A DNA stretch of 64,000 bases, taken from Fimbriimonadaceae bacterium. GTDB lineage: Bacteria > Armatimonadota > Fimbriimonadia > Fimbriimonadales > Fimbriimonadaceae. How positions within the stretch are numbered: position 1 is the first letter of the stretch; each line of letters starts with the position of its first letter. The stretch is from contig CP075366.1 in the NCBI GenBank assembly GCA_019454145.1, positions 2,273,564-2,337,563 on the forward strand, read 5' to 3'. Shown here piece by piece: positions 1 to 8,645 of this stretch. Below the pieces are notes generated by a model. It was not told where the DNA came from. It saw only the letters and a list, made by a program, of their open reading frames with translations, and ran no database searches. Made by a program: the position numbers and the translations under genes.

Positions 1-39
1 GGTTGAGATGATTTTCAACCCTTTTTTAATTTTTTAAAT

Positions 40-2145
40 TTAGAACTTCGCCGGAATCTTCACGCCCATGTTGTGCATAGTAAACGAAAACTCGTCGCGA
101 ACCTCTTCCATCACCTTTTGAATAGGTTTGCCACCGCCGTGACCAGCCGATGTTTCGATCCTAATCAGCACCGGAGCAGGGCCAGCTTGGCAAGCCTGAA
201 GGCGGGCCGCATACTTGAACGAGTGCGCAGGAACAACCCGATCATCGGTGTCCGCTGTTGTCACTAAGGTTGCCGGATAGATTGTGTTAGGTCGCAGGTT
301 GTGGTAGGGCGAAATCCTGTAGAGGGCGAAAAATTCATCTTGATTCTCAGGAGAGCCGTAGTCACCTTCCCATGCCGAACCGATGGTGAATTTGTTGAAC
401 CTCAGCATGTCCATCACACCAACTCCAGGAAGGCATACGCCGTACAAATCTGGGCGTTGATTCATAACCGCGCCAATGAGCAACCCGCCATTGGATTCCC
501 CTTTAATGGCAAGTCGTTTTGGCTTGGTGTAGTTATTCTTTACCAACCATTCGGCACAGGCAATGAAGTCATCGTATGCGTTTTGTCGCCGTACCTTCGT
601 AGCTGCTTCGTGCCATGATTTGCCGTACTCAGCTCCACCCCGAATGTTAGCGAGGCACCAGATTCCTCCCATGTCCATCCACACAGTTCGACTGGTGCTG
701 AACCAAGGATTCGTGCTGCTTGCAAACCCTCCGTAAGCATAGAGGAGAGTAGGTTCATCGCCGTTGATTTTGAGATCCTTACGGTGAACAATGTACATCG
801 GCACTCGAGTTTTGCCATCGCTAGAACGTACGAACACTTGCTTGGAAACATATTTCGATGTGTCCATTGGCATAACCGGCTTCCGGAACTCAGCCGCGTT
901 GTTTGTAGCGGCATCGTAGCTGTAAATGGTCGCGGGTGTAGTGAGGTCTACGTAGCTGTAATAAGTTTTTCCGTCCCTGAGATTTGAGCCGAATCCGGAA
1001 ACGGTTCCTAGCCCGGGCAACTTGACTTTATGCAACGATTTTCCGTTGAGGTCAAAGACTTCTGGAACCGCGTGGGCATCCTTCATATAACCGACCACGA
1101 TTTGGGATTTCAGAAGAGAAACTGATTCGATGGCCTCTGGGCGCGAACGTACAACTTCCTCGAGTTTCGCGCCGACCTCTGGCTTCATGCGGATGACGCG
1201 ACCGTTAGGAGCATTGAGGTCAGTTTGGAAATAGAACATTCCATCGCGTTTGCCGAGGAACGAGTAACCCGCATCATCTTTGTCGTGTAGTTTGACGATT
1301 TGAGGCTGACCGACTCCGTTCATCTTGATCCAGTACAGCCGGTTGTTGATCGAACCTGGATCAGACACATAGATCAAAACTTCGCTTTTATCGTCGGTAA
1401 CGACCGGGAACAGGAACCGACTTGGATTATCTGAATCTTTGTAAATCAGTAGATCTTCGGATTGCTGGGTTCCAACTTTGTGGAAGTAAATAGATGCATC
1501 CACATTGGCATCTACAAATCCAGAACCCGCCTTTGGCTCTGGGTAGCGCAGATAATAGAATCCTGTGCCATCTGCGTTGATGGTTCCGCCGCCAAACTTC
1601 GACCATTTTACGCCTGTACCAAGGTCTTTGCCAGTGGCGACATCCATTACTTTCCACTCAATCCAGTCCGAACCAGATGCGGAAACTCCGTAGAGCATAC
1701 GGGTGCCGTCATTGCTAAAATCAGTGGCGTTCAATGCAACCGTGCCGTCTTTGCTAAACGTGTTGGGATCAAGCAGAACTCGAGGTTTGGCTCCTGGTTT
1801 ATCGATCACGAAGAGAACATCTTGAGCTTGCAATCCTGTGTTATGGAAGTAAAAAGTTCGGTCTCCCCGCTGAGTGGGGACGGTGTACCGCTCGTAGTTC
1901 ACGCGGTGGAGTAGTTCATCCAAAAGCGGCTTCGAGTTAGGAATCTTATGTAGGTAATCAAAAGTCAGTTTGTTTTGCGCATCTGCCCACTTTTTGACTT
2001 CTGGAGTGGAGATGGGTTGTTCAAGCCAACGGTACGGATCTTTGACCGTGATCCCATGGTAGGTGTCAGTGTGGTCAACCGTTTTTGTGACGGGATATTT
2101 GAAGTTTTGTCCGATCATGGTGGAGGCTATGAGGGCTGAAATCAT
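40..2145 (-). CDS. Prolyl oligopeptidase family serine peptidase (S9A)
   Basis: A 701-residue serine peptidase of the S9A family, which cleaves short peptides after proline. The N-terminal part has the family's usual opening with a DPYRWLE motif near residue 35, followed by a beta-propeller-like region to about residue 420. The C-terminal alpha/beta-hydrolase domain carries the catalytic triad: Ser in GESNGG (about residue 550), Asp in DTDDRVVP and His in SAGHGGG near the end. Length is normal for the family. The annotated ATG gives a short hydrophobic lead; Met10 is an alternative start, so periplasmic versus cytoplasmic location is open. It lies downstream of two DinB-like genes on the same strand. 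Confidence 0.93.
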   Translation of the reverse strand: MISALIASTMIGQNFKYPVTKTVDHTDTYHGITVKDPYRWLEQPISTPEVKKWADAQNKLTFDYLHKIPNSKPLLDELLHRVNYERYTVPTQRGDRTFYFHNTGLQAQDVLFVIDKPGAKPRVLLDPNTFSKDGTVALNATDFSNDGTRMLYGVSASGSDWIEWKVMDVATGKDLGTGVKWSKFGGGTINADGTGFYYLRYPEPKAGSGFVDANVDASIYFHKVGTQQSEDLLIYKDSDNPSRFLFPVVTDDKSEVLIYVSDPGSINNRLYWIKMNGVGQPQIVKLHDKDDAGYSFLGKRDGMFYFQTDLNAPNGRVIRMKPEVGAKLEEVVRSRPEAIESVSLLKSQIVVGYMKDAHAVPEVFDLNGKSLHKVKLPGLGTVSGFGSNLRDGKTYYSYVDLTTPATIYSYDAATNNAAEFRKPVMPMDTSKYVSKQVFVRSSDGKTRVPMYIVHRKDLKINGDEPTLLYAYGGFASSTNPWFSTSRTVWMDMGGIWCLANIRGGAEYGKSWHEAATKVRRQNAYDDFIACAEWLVKNNYTKPKRLAIKGESNGGLLIGAVMNQRPDLYGVCLPGVGVMDMLRFNKFTIGSAWEGDYGSPENQDEFFALYRISPYHNLRPNTIYPATLVTTADTDDRVVPAHSFKYAARLQACQAGPAPVLIRIETSAGHGGGKPIQKVMEEVRDEFSFTMHNMGVKIPAKF

Positions 2146-2170
2146 GGCTTAGTATCTCTTACAAGTGGTG

Positions 2171-2641
2171 TTAGCTGAAATCTCCGTAGCAAGTTTGAAT
2201 GTATCGAATCTGACCGAGGTGGTACCACGCATTACGTAGAGGGAAAAAACTGATTTCGCGCGGTGACGGCTGCCAATCAGAACCAGGCAGCGGCTGATCC
2301 AATTCTTCCGGTTCGTATGCGCTAAGAGCATCATTGAATTCGGCGACGCTTTTCTGCAGAGTGGTAATAAGCTCTCCAACATCGTTTGTTGGCGCCTTTT
2401 CTCGAAGCTTCGGTTGCCAGATATTCCAGGTGAGATTTGCTGACGATTTTGCCCGTAACGCCTCGGCAAACCAAAGAGCAGACTCCGATACTTCATGCAG
2501 CAAATCGAGAGAATTTCGGGTTTCCTCGGTTGGGCTCCAAGTCAGTCGGTCGGCTGGCATATCTTCTACTGCGACGGCAAGGGCATCAGCCGCAGATTTT
2601 GTAAGGTGAATGATTGTTGGGATATCAGTCATGTTAATCAC
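2171..2641 (-). CDS. DinB-like (DinB_2 superfamily) protein
   Basis: A 156-residue putative four-helix-bundle protein of the DinB/YfiT superfamily, whose members often bind a metal through three His residues and include thiol-dependent transferases. The visible signatures are a His in LLHEVSES (about residue 50) and the characteristic C-terminal YHLGQIRYIQ segment. The substrate is unknown. A second Met at codon 4 is an equally possible start. The next gene upstream is a related DinB-fold protein on the same strand, so the two look like diverged tandem copies. Confidence 0.8.
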   Translation of the reverse strand: MINMTDIPTIIHLTKSAADALAVAVEDMPADRLTWSPTEETRNSLDLLHEVSESALWFAEALRAKSSANLTWNIWQPKLREKAPTNDVGELITTLQKSVAEFNDALSAYEPEELDQPLPGSDWQPSPREISFFPLRNAWYHLGQIRYIQTCYGDFS

Positions 2642-2683
2642 CTCACTATACAGCTAACTTTCATGGAGTCGTTCCCTGACTGT

Positions 2684-3151
2684 TCAATGCATTTCTTTGT
2701 CTCCATAAAGAAGCTGGATATATCCCACTTGACCAAGGTGATAGTTGGCGTTCCACCGAGGATAGTCCATCATTTCCATCACCGTGAATTCTCGCCCACC
2801 GTCAAAAGGGAGCCACTTTGTATCATTGAGCTTGGAATCTGGGATCGATTCATAAAGTTCAAAAAGCTTTTCCATTTGTCGCTGGCATTCTTGCTCACAG
2901 TCATCGATGGTCTTAAAACTTGCCATGATTTCATGTTCCTTCTTGCCAGCTTCTTCATCCCATTCTTCTTTCTGAATTGTGTCCATCGCCCATACGGGGG
3001 TTCGTGCAAGTTCTTGGGCGAGGCTGAGGGCAGAGCGGCCTTCTTCAAGCGGTTTCCACTCAACTTTGTCGGCGGGAACGGCTTTGAGGTAGCGGAACGC
3101 TTCACCCATTGCCGCTTTTGTTTGTTCGACGATATAAGATTGGTATCGCAT
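2684..3151 (-). CDS. DinB-like protein, second copy
   Basis: A 155-residue DinB-superfamily protein. The C-terminal YHLGQVGYIQ motif matches the neighbouring gene, and an Ala/Glu-rich helical N-terminal half follows the family layout. The open frame continues to 3244, but that would overlap the divergent carboxypeptidase start at 3204; the ATG at 3151 (MRYQSYIVEQ) fits the usual family N-terminus and leaves a 52-bp divergent promoter region. Function and substrate are unknown. Together with the downstream copy it probably forms a small operon feeding toward the prolyl oligopeptidase gene. Confidence 0.75.
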   Translation of the reverse strand: MRYQSYIVEQTKAAMGEAFRYLKAVPADKVEWKPLEEGRSALSLAQELARTPVWAMDTIQKEEWDEEAGKKEHEIMASFKTIDDCEQECQRQMEKLFELYESIPDSKLNDTKWLPFDGGREFTVMEMMDYPRWNANYHLGQVGYIQLLYGDKEMH

Positions 3152-3203
3152 CAGGTTTCTTTTGACGGCAATTTGCTCGTAAGTTTTCTGGGATAATCGC
3201 TTT

Positions 3204-4979
3204 ATGTTGGGATTTGTATTGGCGGCCGCGATTAGTTCAATCAATCAAGGAACGCAGTTTGATTGGCGACTTACTTTTGAAAAGTCAAACTTTTTGCGAA
3301 CTGGGCGATACGAAGAATCCTTAAACTTCTGCCGTCAGCTTGCTCGAGTCAGTGATAAATGCACGGTTTATGAGATTGGCGTATCACCGGAAAACCGCCC
3401 AATGGTGGTCGTGGTGCTATCGAACGATACTGATGCCCTGAACCCAAATGGAAGAACCAAGCCGTTGTTATTTATTGAAAACGGAATTCACAGCGGAGAG
3501 ATTGAAGGAAAAGATGCGACACTGATTCTGGCGAGACGCATCATCCGCCCGGCGGGAGCACCCCAAGAACCGGATCTAAGCTCCTTGCTTGATAAAGTGA
3601 ATATCGCGTTTATTCCTGTATTCAGCGTGGATGCACACGAACGCATGAGCCCATACAATCGGGCCAATCAGAACGGCCCGATTGAAATGGGTTGGCGGGC
3701 AACTAGCGAGAATTTCAATCTGAACCGCGATTTCACAAAAGCAGATGCAGTGGAGATGCAGAATCTTCTGCCGTTTCTCAGCAAAGTAAAGCCAGACTTT
3801 TTTATTGACAACCACACCACCGACGGAGGCGATTGGCAATATACGGTTCAGTACGATGTGCCGATTTATCCGACTATGGCCTCGCAGACTGCGGCTATCT
3901 CCAAGCAATACGTAGATTCTGTAATTCCAAAGGTCGAGCAAGATGGATTTCTGTGTGCTCCTTACTTTGGCGGATTCGATGACCGCCGTCCGGATCGAGG
4001 AATTACGCTCAGTTCTTTCGGGCCGCGTTATTCGACGGGTTATCAGGCGGTTCGGAACCGTCCGAGTTTGCTCGTAGAAACGCATGTTCTAAAACCGTAT
4101 GCTCCCAGAGTTTGGGGCACATATTCAGCAAATTTGAGAACGATTGAATGGATGGGTCAAAACGCCGAGGCACTTCTAACGGCAAACGCGGAAGCAGATG
4201 CTGACGCATCCGCAATGAAAGAAGGCGACGAGCTGGCTTTGACGGCTCGGAATACAGGAAAGAGCCGACCTTATGTGTTCAAGGGATTCAAATTTGAACC
4301 TTACAAGAGCGACATCAGCGGGAACGAAATCCCCCATTGGACCACCGAAAAGGTGGATCACCAAACGGTGATTCGCGATGAACTAGAAGCGGCAATGGTC
4401 GTGAAGCTCCCTGCGGGTTACTTGGTTCCAGGTTATTTGTGGCCAGTCATTCAACGATTGAAATGGCACGGAATCCAGTGCGACCCAGTGAACGAACAGA
4501 TGGTTGGCAAAACCGTTCGGATGAAAGTGCAGATGTTTACCGACATCAAACTTGGCGCGAGCACTTTTGAAGGGCGACTGATGCCTCAGTTCCAACTGAT
4601 TGAAGTTGAGCGAGATATTCCCATTTCCGCCGGAAGCGTTGTCGTACCGATCGGTCAGCCGCTGGCAAGATTGGCGGCGAATCTCTTAGAAACCAGCGCG
4701 CCGGATGGATTTGCAAGTTGGGGATTCTTTAACGGCTACTTTGAAAGTAAGGAGTACGCAGAGGCTTATGCAATGGAACCGATCGCTAAAAAAATGCTGG
4801 CCGAGGATCCCCAGTTAAAGTCGGAATTTGAAGAAAAGCTGAAAGATCCCGCGTTTGCCAACAACCCAGGCGCAAGATTGAATTTCTTTTTTGAACGAAG
4901 CAAGTGGTTTGATCAGCGATATCGGATTTGCCCGGTTTATCGATTAACAAGCGAAGAATTGAAGACACTAAGCAACTGA
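3204..4979 (+). CDS. M14 family zinc carboxypeptidase
   Basis: A 591-residue metallocarboxypeptidase of family M14, which removes C-terminal residues from peptides. The zinc ligands are visible as HSGE (about residue 95) and a downstream His in DNHTTDGGD (about residue 205); the catalytic Glu is in LLVETH (about residue 295). A short hydrophobic N-terminus suggests export, although it is not a classical signal peptide. The roughly 250 residues after the peptidase domain match no domain I know. It is divergent from the DinB-like gene and close to a prolyl oligopeptidase, so the neighbourhood is peptide-degrading. Confidence 0.88.
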   Translation: MLGFVLAAAISSINQGTQFDWRLTFEKSNFLRTGRYEESLNFCRQLARVSDKCTVYEIGVSPENRPMVVVVLSNDTDALNPNGRTKPLLFIENGIHSGEIEGKDATLILARRIIRPAGAPQEPDLSSLLDKVNIAFIPVFSVDAHERMSPYNRANQNGPIEMGWRATSENFNLNRDFTKADAVEMQNLLPFLSKVKPDFFIDNHTTDGGDWQYTVQYDVPIYPTMASQTAAISKQYVDSVIPKVEQDGFLCAPYFGGFDDRRPDRGITLSSFGPRYSTGYQAVRNRPSLLVETHVLKPYAPRVWGTYSANLRTIEWMGQNAEALLTANAEADADASAMKEGDELALTARNTGKSRPYVFKGFKFEPYKSDISGNEIPHWTTEKVDHQTVIRDELEAAMVVKLPAGYLVPGYLWPVIQRLKWHGIQCDPVNEQMVGKTVRMKVQMFTDIKLGASTFEGRLMPQFQLIEVERDIPISAGSVVVPIGQPLARLAANLLETSAPDGFASWGFFNGYFESKEYAEAYAMEPIAKKMLAEDPQLKSEFEEKLKDPAFANNPGARLNFFFERSKWFDQRYRICPVYRLTSEELKTLSN

Positions 4980-5022
4980 ATCGTTTAGTTTCACTGTAAA
5001 CTACACGCGGTAGGGAGAAGTC

Positions 5023-7173
5023 ATGTTTACCGCTTTAGTTGCATCCATTGTTTTCTTGCAGGCGGCAGAAACGCCGCGCGATATCCGCTTGCCAGTGATG
5101 CCGATCAGTCAGTTCGGCACTTGGCTGAGCAAAGAAACGGGTCGGCAAGTGATCGTGTTGCCAGAAGTGGCGGATCGCCTTGTTTATATCAATGTTAAAA
5201 AGCGGACGATTCCCGAACTCCTTGGATTTTTGAAGTCGGCGATCGCGGTTGGCACAATAGACAGCAATGGCGTATTGACCCTGACGGACGTGGCAAAACC
5301 TAAGGATAACGCCGTTGCTTACAAGCACTTGGAAAAGAACCTCAAGGCTAAACTCCGCAGCGATTTTAGCGAACAAAAAATTGAGGAGGTCATTAAGCGG
5401 GTGAAAGAAGTCTCCGCAAAAATGAGCAATGACGATAACGGAAGGGGCTGGCAAGAAATTGAAAAATTAGGCAAGTATGACCCGGGTCAAATGTTGCTAG
5501 CAGAGTTCGTGAATTCAGTCGGCATGAACACGATTTTACAGCTCCCACTTAATGAGCGCGTAGTTTGGTCCACATCGCCAACGAGATTGCAGCGATCATG
5601 GCCAGGGCAGTCATCTGTTCAATTGCAGAAACTTAATGAAAGGCTGGCAATAAAAAACCAGGTGATTCAAAAGTTACAAACGGACGAAGATGAATATTCT
5701 TATTACAATCAAGTAACCATGCCATACGGAGGATTGCAACTGCCGGTCGCGGGCGTACAAGGGATTATTACGAGAAACGAAGAATCCATTATGATCTCTC
5801 TAAAACTGTTTACAAAGGAGGGGCAGCAAGTTAATAACGTTCAAGACTATGTTTCCGGGACGTATTCGGAGGAAGACGAAAACGCCTACGAAAAGTATTC
5901 CACCGCATACAAAGATCTTGAGGGCGAATTCCCATTAACTGAAGCAGATGTGAAGGAACTTGAAAGAATTGGCAAGCTGTCTTTCGGTTATGGGCAACGA
6001 ACAGAATTTAACAAATCAGACCTAGAATGGTGTGCCACCGTAGACCAAGTGGAACCAATGAGTGGCGTAGCTTCGAAAATTTTTGATTATGCTTGTGAAA
6101 AGACTGGCAATGAAGTTGTGCGCCAAGTCTTTTACCCAGTTTATACTGGGCAAAACAAAAAATCGATTAAGGCATCTGAAGCCGCGATGAATCTATTCGT
6201 TTCGTACGATTTCGATAATATGAAATTTCCGATGAATGATCTTGTAGTAGATCAGGTGGCAAATAGTTCATATGCCGATCAATATGTGCCTTCCCGTCGA
6301 GCGATTGCAACTTCTGCCCGACGCATATTGAAGGATGGTGTATTGACACTCGATGCACTTGCAGATGGGGTGAAGTTTCTCACACACCCAGAGCAGATTC
6401 CACAGTTCGTAACGGGAATCGTCAATCTTTCGGGGCAAAGTTCAAGCAACATGTATATTTCACCTTACAGCTGGGAAGCATTTATTATCCAGGCATATGC
6501 TAATTTAAATCCCCAGCAACGCAAAGCAGTGTGGAGTGAGGCAGGCTTAGCACTTGATTTGAATAGGGCACCACAAGCTTTACAGCGCCTATATGCGGAC
6601 ACAATTCTTAAATGCGAAGTACAAATTGGTTCGCGCGCGGATGAATTTTATTATGAGATGCAGAGCTTTGAAGAAGACCCAAGCAGTTCAAGAAGACCTG
6701 ACTGGCCCCCCAATATTCCAAACAACTCGTGGATGAGGGAGCAAACGGTTTTTCTGACAATGGGGCAATCTCAACCTATTACAATCAAACTTTCCGCCGG
6801 AACAGATCAACGGTATTTGATCGAGTCAAAATACTCGGACTGGTCTTATACGAGAACTTCGGGCATTGATCAATTGGCATCAACTATTGTCTTCAGCGAA
6901 GCTGCCAAAAAGCAGGGTGTCAGCAATTACGAAAATATCGCTAGCGTTGGGATATGCAAAGAATCAACCGTCAAGCTGACACTTGGATTTGGGCAATTTC
7001 CCGCTCACGAAGCAGTCCTTAAATTCTTAGCTGAACCTCCCGGCAAGATGGGAAGTGTTTCCGACTTGCCCGAGGATCAGCGCAAAATACTCGACGAAAA
7101 GGTCGAAAAAATGCGAAAAGAATATGGCGATATTCAATTTGGTGGCCCTCCAGGCAAGACCATAAAGCCATAA
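5023..7173 (+). CDS. Large exported protein with STN-like N-terminal domain
   Basis: A 716-residue protein with a short hydrophobic leader ending near AAETP. Residues about 18-95 resemble the secretin/TonB short N-terminal (STN) domain: a beta strand, a helix with a TGRQVIV-like strand after it, then a helix with TIPELLGFL and a final strand. The remaining ~620 residues show no family I recognise and no beta-barrel ending. A good ribosome site (GGGAGA) precedes the ATG at 5023, and a strong hairpin follows the stop. It lies directly before the pilus operon on the same strand, so an envelope role is possible, but nothing in the sequence proves a link. Confidence 0.6.
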   Translation: MFTALVASIVFLQAAETPRDIRLPVMPISQFGTWLSKETGRQVIVLPEVADRLVYINVKKRTIPELLGFLKSAIAVGTIDSNGVLTLTDVAKPKDNAVAYKHLEKNLKAKLRSDFSEQKIEEVIKRVKEVSAKMSNDDNGRGWQEIEKLGKYDPGQMLLAEFVNSVGMNTILQLPLNERVVWSTSPTRLQRSWPGQSSVQLQKLNERLAIKNQVIQKLQTDEDEYSYYNQVTMPYGGLQLPVAGVQGIITRNEESIMISLKLFTKEGQQVNNVQDYVSGTYSEEDENAYEKYSTAYKDLEGEFPLTEADVKELERIGKLSFGYGQRTEFNKSDLEWCATVDQVEPMSGVASKIFDYACEKTGNEVVRQVFYPVYTGQNKKSIKASEAAMNLFVSYDFDNMKFPMNDLVVDQVANSSYADQYVPSRRAIATSARRILKDGVLTLDALADGVKFLTHPEQIPQFVTGIVNLSGQSSSNMYISPYSWEAFIIQAYANLNPQQRKAVWSEAGLALDLNRAPQALQRLYADTILKCEVQIGSRADEFYYEMQSFEEDPSSSRRPDWPPNIPNNSWMREQTVFLTMGQSQPITIKLSAGTDQRYLIESKYSDWSYTRTSGIDQLASTIVFSEAAKKQGVSNYENIASVGICKESTVKLTLGFGQFPAHEAVLKFLAEPPGKMGSVSDLPEDQRKILDEKVEKMRKEYGDIQFGGPPGKTIKP

Positions 7174-7188
7174 AAGGCTAGAAAACCT

Positions 7189-7201
7189 GGACAATTTGAC
7201 C
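7189..7201. promoter_or_regulatory. Imperfect palindrome GGACAATTTGACC, possible operator
   Basis: This 13-mer matches the element at 7321-7333 in 12 of 13 positions. The two copies lie on either side of the terminator hairpin, ahead of the pilus operon. The function is inferred from repetition and position only. Confidence 0.3.
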
Positions 7202-7206
7202 AAATA

Positions 7207-7237
7207 ATGTGCTGGGAAAAAGATTTTCCCAGCGCAT
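7207..7237 (+). terminator. Strong hairpin terminator after the STN-like gene
   Basis: A 14-bp stem (7207-7220 with 7224-7237, one G-T wobble) closes a 3-base loop, with core GCTGGGAAAA/TTTTCCCAGC. The following T-rich stretch (GTGTTTTT) begins 8 bases later, so it is a near-canonical intrinsic terminator separating the upstream gene from the pilus operon. Confidence 0.65.
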
Positions 7238-7320
7238 TTCATAGGTGTTTTTAAGTTATTGGGTGGAAAACCTCACAAAGCCCCTAAGTTTCCGCGTCGA
7301 GATTCCCGACATAAATACCG

Positions 7321-7333
7321 GGTCAATTTGACC
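7321..7333. promoter_or_regulatory. Palindrome GGTCAATTTGACC before the pilus operon
   Basis: GGTCAA and TTGACC form an inverted repeat around a central T. It sits 17 bases upstream of the first pilus-operon ATG, just before the AGAAGGA ribosome site. A near copy is at 7189, and TTGACCGG half-sites recur at the 55231 hairpin. It may be a repressor site; no regulator is assigned. Confidence 0.4.
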
Positions 7334-7350
7334 GGAGAAGGAATTTATCA

Positions 7351-8166
7351 ATGTACGAACAGTACTGGGGATTGAACGAGCCGCCGTTCACGCTTACACC
7401 TGATCCACGGTTTCTCTATATGAGCCGTGCGCATGAGGACGCCTTGATGATGTTGCATTACGCTATTGCGCGCAACAAAGGTGCAGCCATGCTTTGCGGC
7501 GAAATTGGCCTTGGAAAGACGACGATCAGTAGAAAGCTACTGGAAATGCTCGATCCGGTTCATTACCGAATCGTGCTCATCGTCAACCCGATTTTGACCC
7601 CGACCCAAATGCTGCAGGAAATCCTGGCGCAGTTGGAAGTGGAAACAGCGTCACGGAATCGTCAGGTTCTCGTTCAACAACTCCACCTTGCCTTAATCGA
7701 AAACTACGATCGCGGTCGCCGAGTTGTGTTGATGATTGACGAAGCTCACCTCATCCGGTCGGCAAACAGTTTTGAAGAATTGCGGCTGCTTCTGAACTGC
7801 CAGATGAATGATCAATTTTTGATCAGCTTGGTTCTGCTCGGTCAAAAAGAATTGTTGCCAAAACTTCACAAAGTTCCGGCTTTGGAACAACGATTGGCAG
7901 TTCGGTACCAAATCAAGCCACTTGATGTACTTGATACAGGCGAACTGATTTTGTTCCGGTTAAAGGTTGCAGGCTGGCAAGAAGAACGCAGTCCGTTCAC
8001 GCCAGATGCGATTCACCAAATTCACCAAATCTCAAATGGTGCCCCTCGCGTCGCTATCCAACTTGCTGACAACGCAATGTTGATGGCCATGGCGCGAAAA
8101 GAAAAGTTTGTCGACGGCTTCTTGATTCAAGAAATTGCTCAAGAGTTTTCAGGAGTAGCAGCATGA
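7351..8166 (+). CDS. ExeA/MshM-like AAA ATPase of the pilus operon
   Basis: A 271-residue AAA ATPase of the GspA/ExeA type. In type II secretion and MSHA pili these proteins help assemble the secretin, usually with a peptidoglycan-binding domain that is absent here. Walker A is GEIGLGKTT (about residue 50), Walker B is VVLMIDEAH (about residue 130), and the N-terminal FTLTPDPRFLYMS segment is typical of the family. It is the first gene of the operon, has a ribosome site (AGAAGGA), and ends in an ATGA overlap with the next gene. It lacks a membrane segment, so it is probably cytoplasmic. Confidence 0.87.
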   Translation: MYEQYWGLNEPPFTLTPDPRFLYMSRAHEDALMMLHYAIARNKGAAMLCGEIGLGKTTISRKLLEMLDPVHYRIVLIVNPILTPTQMLQEILAQLEVETASRNRQVLVQQLHLALIENYDRGRRVVLMIDEAHLIRSANSFEELRLLLNCQMNDQFLISLVLLGQKELLPKLHKVPALEQRLAVRYQIKPLDVLDTGELILFRLKVAGWQEERSPFTPDAIHQIHQISNGAPRVAIQLADNAMLMAMARKEKFVDGFLIQEIAQEFSGVAA

Positions 8167-8645
8167 ACTTCGCTGACGCAATTAGAAAAGCTTCTGCCGA
8201 TCCACATTCGGGCGGCATTGGGGGGAATCCTCCCGTGGAGCACAACATCGCACCAAAACCTGCGGCGCCAAAGGCTAAGCCAGTTGCTGAAGGAGCAAAC
8301 CCGATGGAAACTCCGTTTGCGGCAATGCCAGCTTCCGGAACTGAACCTCACGCCCCAAGTCCTCATGTGACAAGTGGGAACGTGGTTCGGCTTGAGCTAT
8401 TCCTTTCGGCTGAGCAGATGTCCGGCTTGTTCCGAGCAATCATGGCGGGTCAACACACGGTTATGACTGCGCGAGAAGCTGCGGCTTATCTGCGAATCGG
8501 AAAAGAAACCCTGACCAAGCTTGCCGAAGATGGAGAAATCCCTGGCCTTCTGATTGAAGGTCGCTGGAGATTCCCAAAACCAAATTTGGACGAATGGTTG
8601 ACCATGCACTCCGTGCATCCAGAGGAGAACGAAGATGTCGCTTAA
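8163..8645 (+). CDS. Excisionase-type helix-turn-helix protein in the pilus operon
   Basis: A 160-residue protein with a Pro/Ala-rich, probably disordered N-terminal half (residues 1-70) and a C-terminal winged-helix DNA-binding domain of the excisionase/MerR type (about residues 95-150; core TAREAAAYLRIG followed by GRWRFPK). It overlaps the ATPase gene by 4 bases and pilM by 11, so its expression is tied to the pilus genes. No phage or integrase gene is nearby, which argues against a real excisionase; a transcriptional regulator of pilus expression, or a domain reused for protein contact, is more likely. Its target is unknown. Confidence 0.7.
   Translation: MNFADAIRKASADPHSGGIGGNPPVEHNIAPKPAAPKAKPVAEGANPMETPFAAMPASGTEPHAPSPHVTSGNVVRLELFLSAEQMSGLFRAIMAGQHTVMTAREAAAYLRIGKETLTKLAEDGEIPGLLIEGRWRFPKPNLDEWLTMHSVHPEENEDVA

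Noticed and set aside
8163-8645. The excisionase-type protein as a sign of a prophage or integrative element.
   Set aside because: No integrase, attachment repeat or phage gene is nearby and the gene overlaps pilus genes on both sides.
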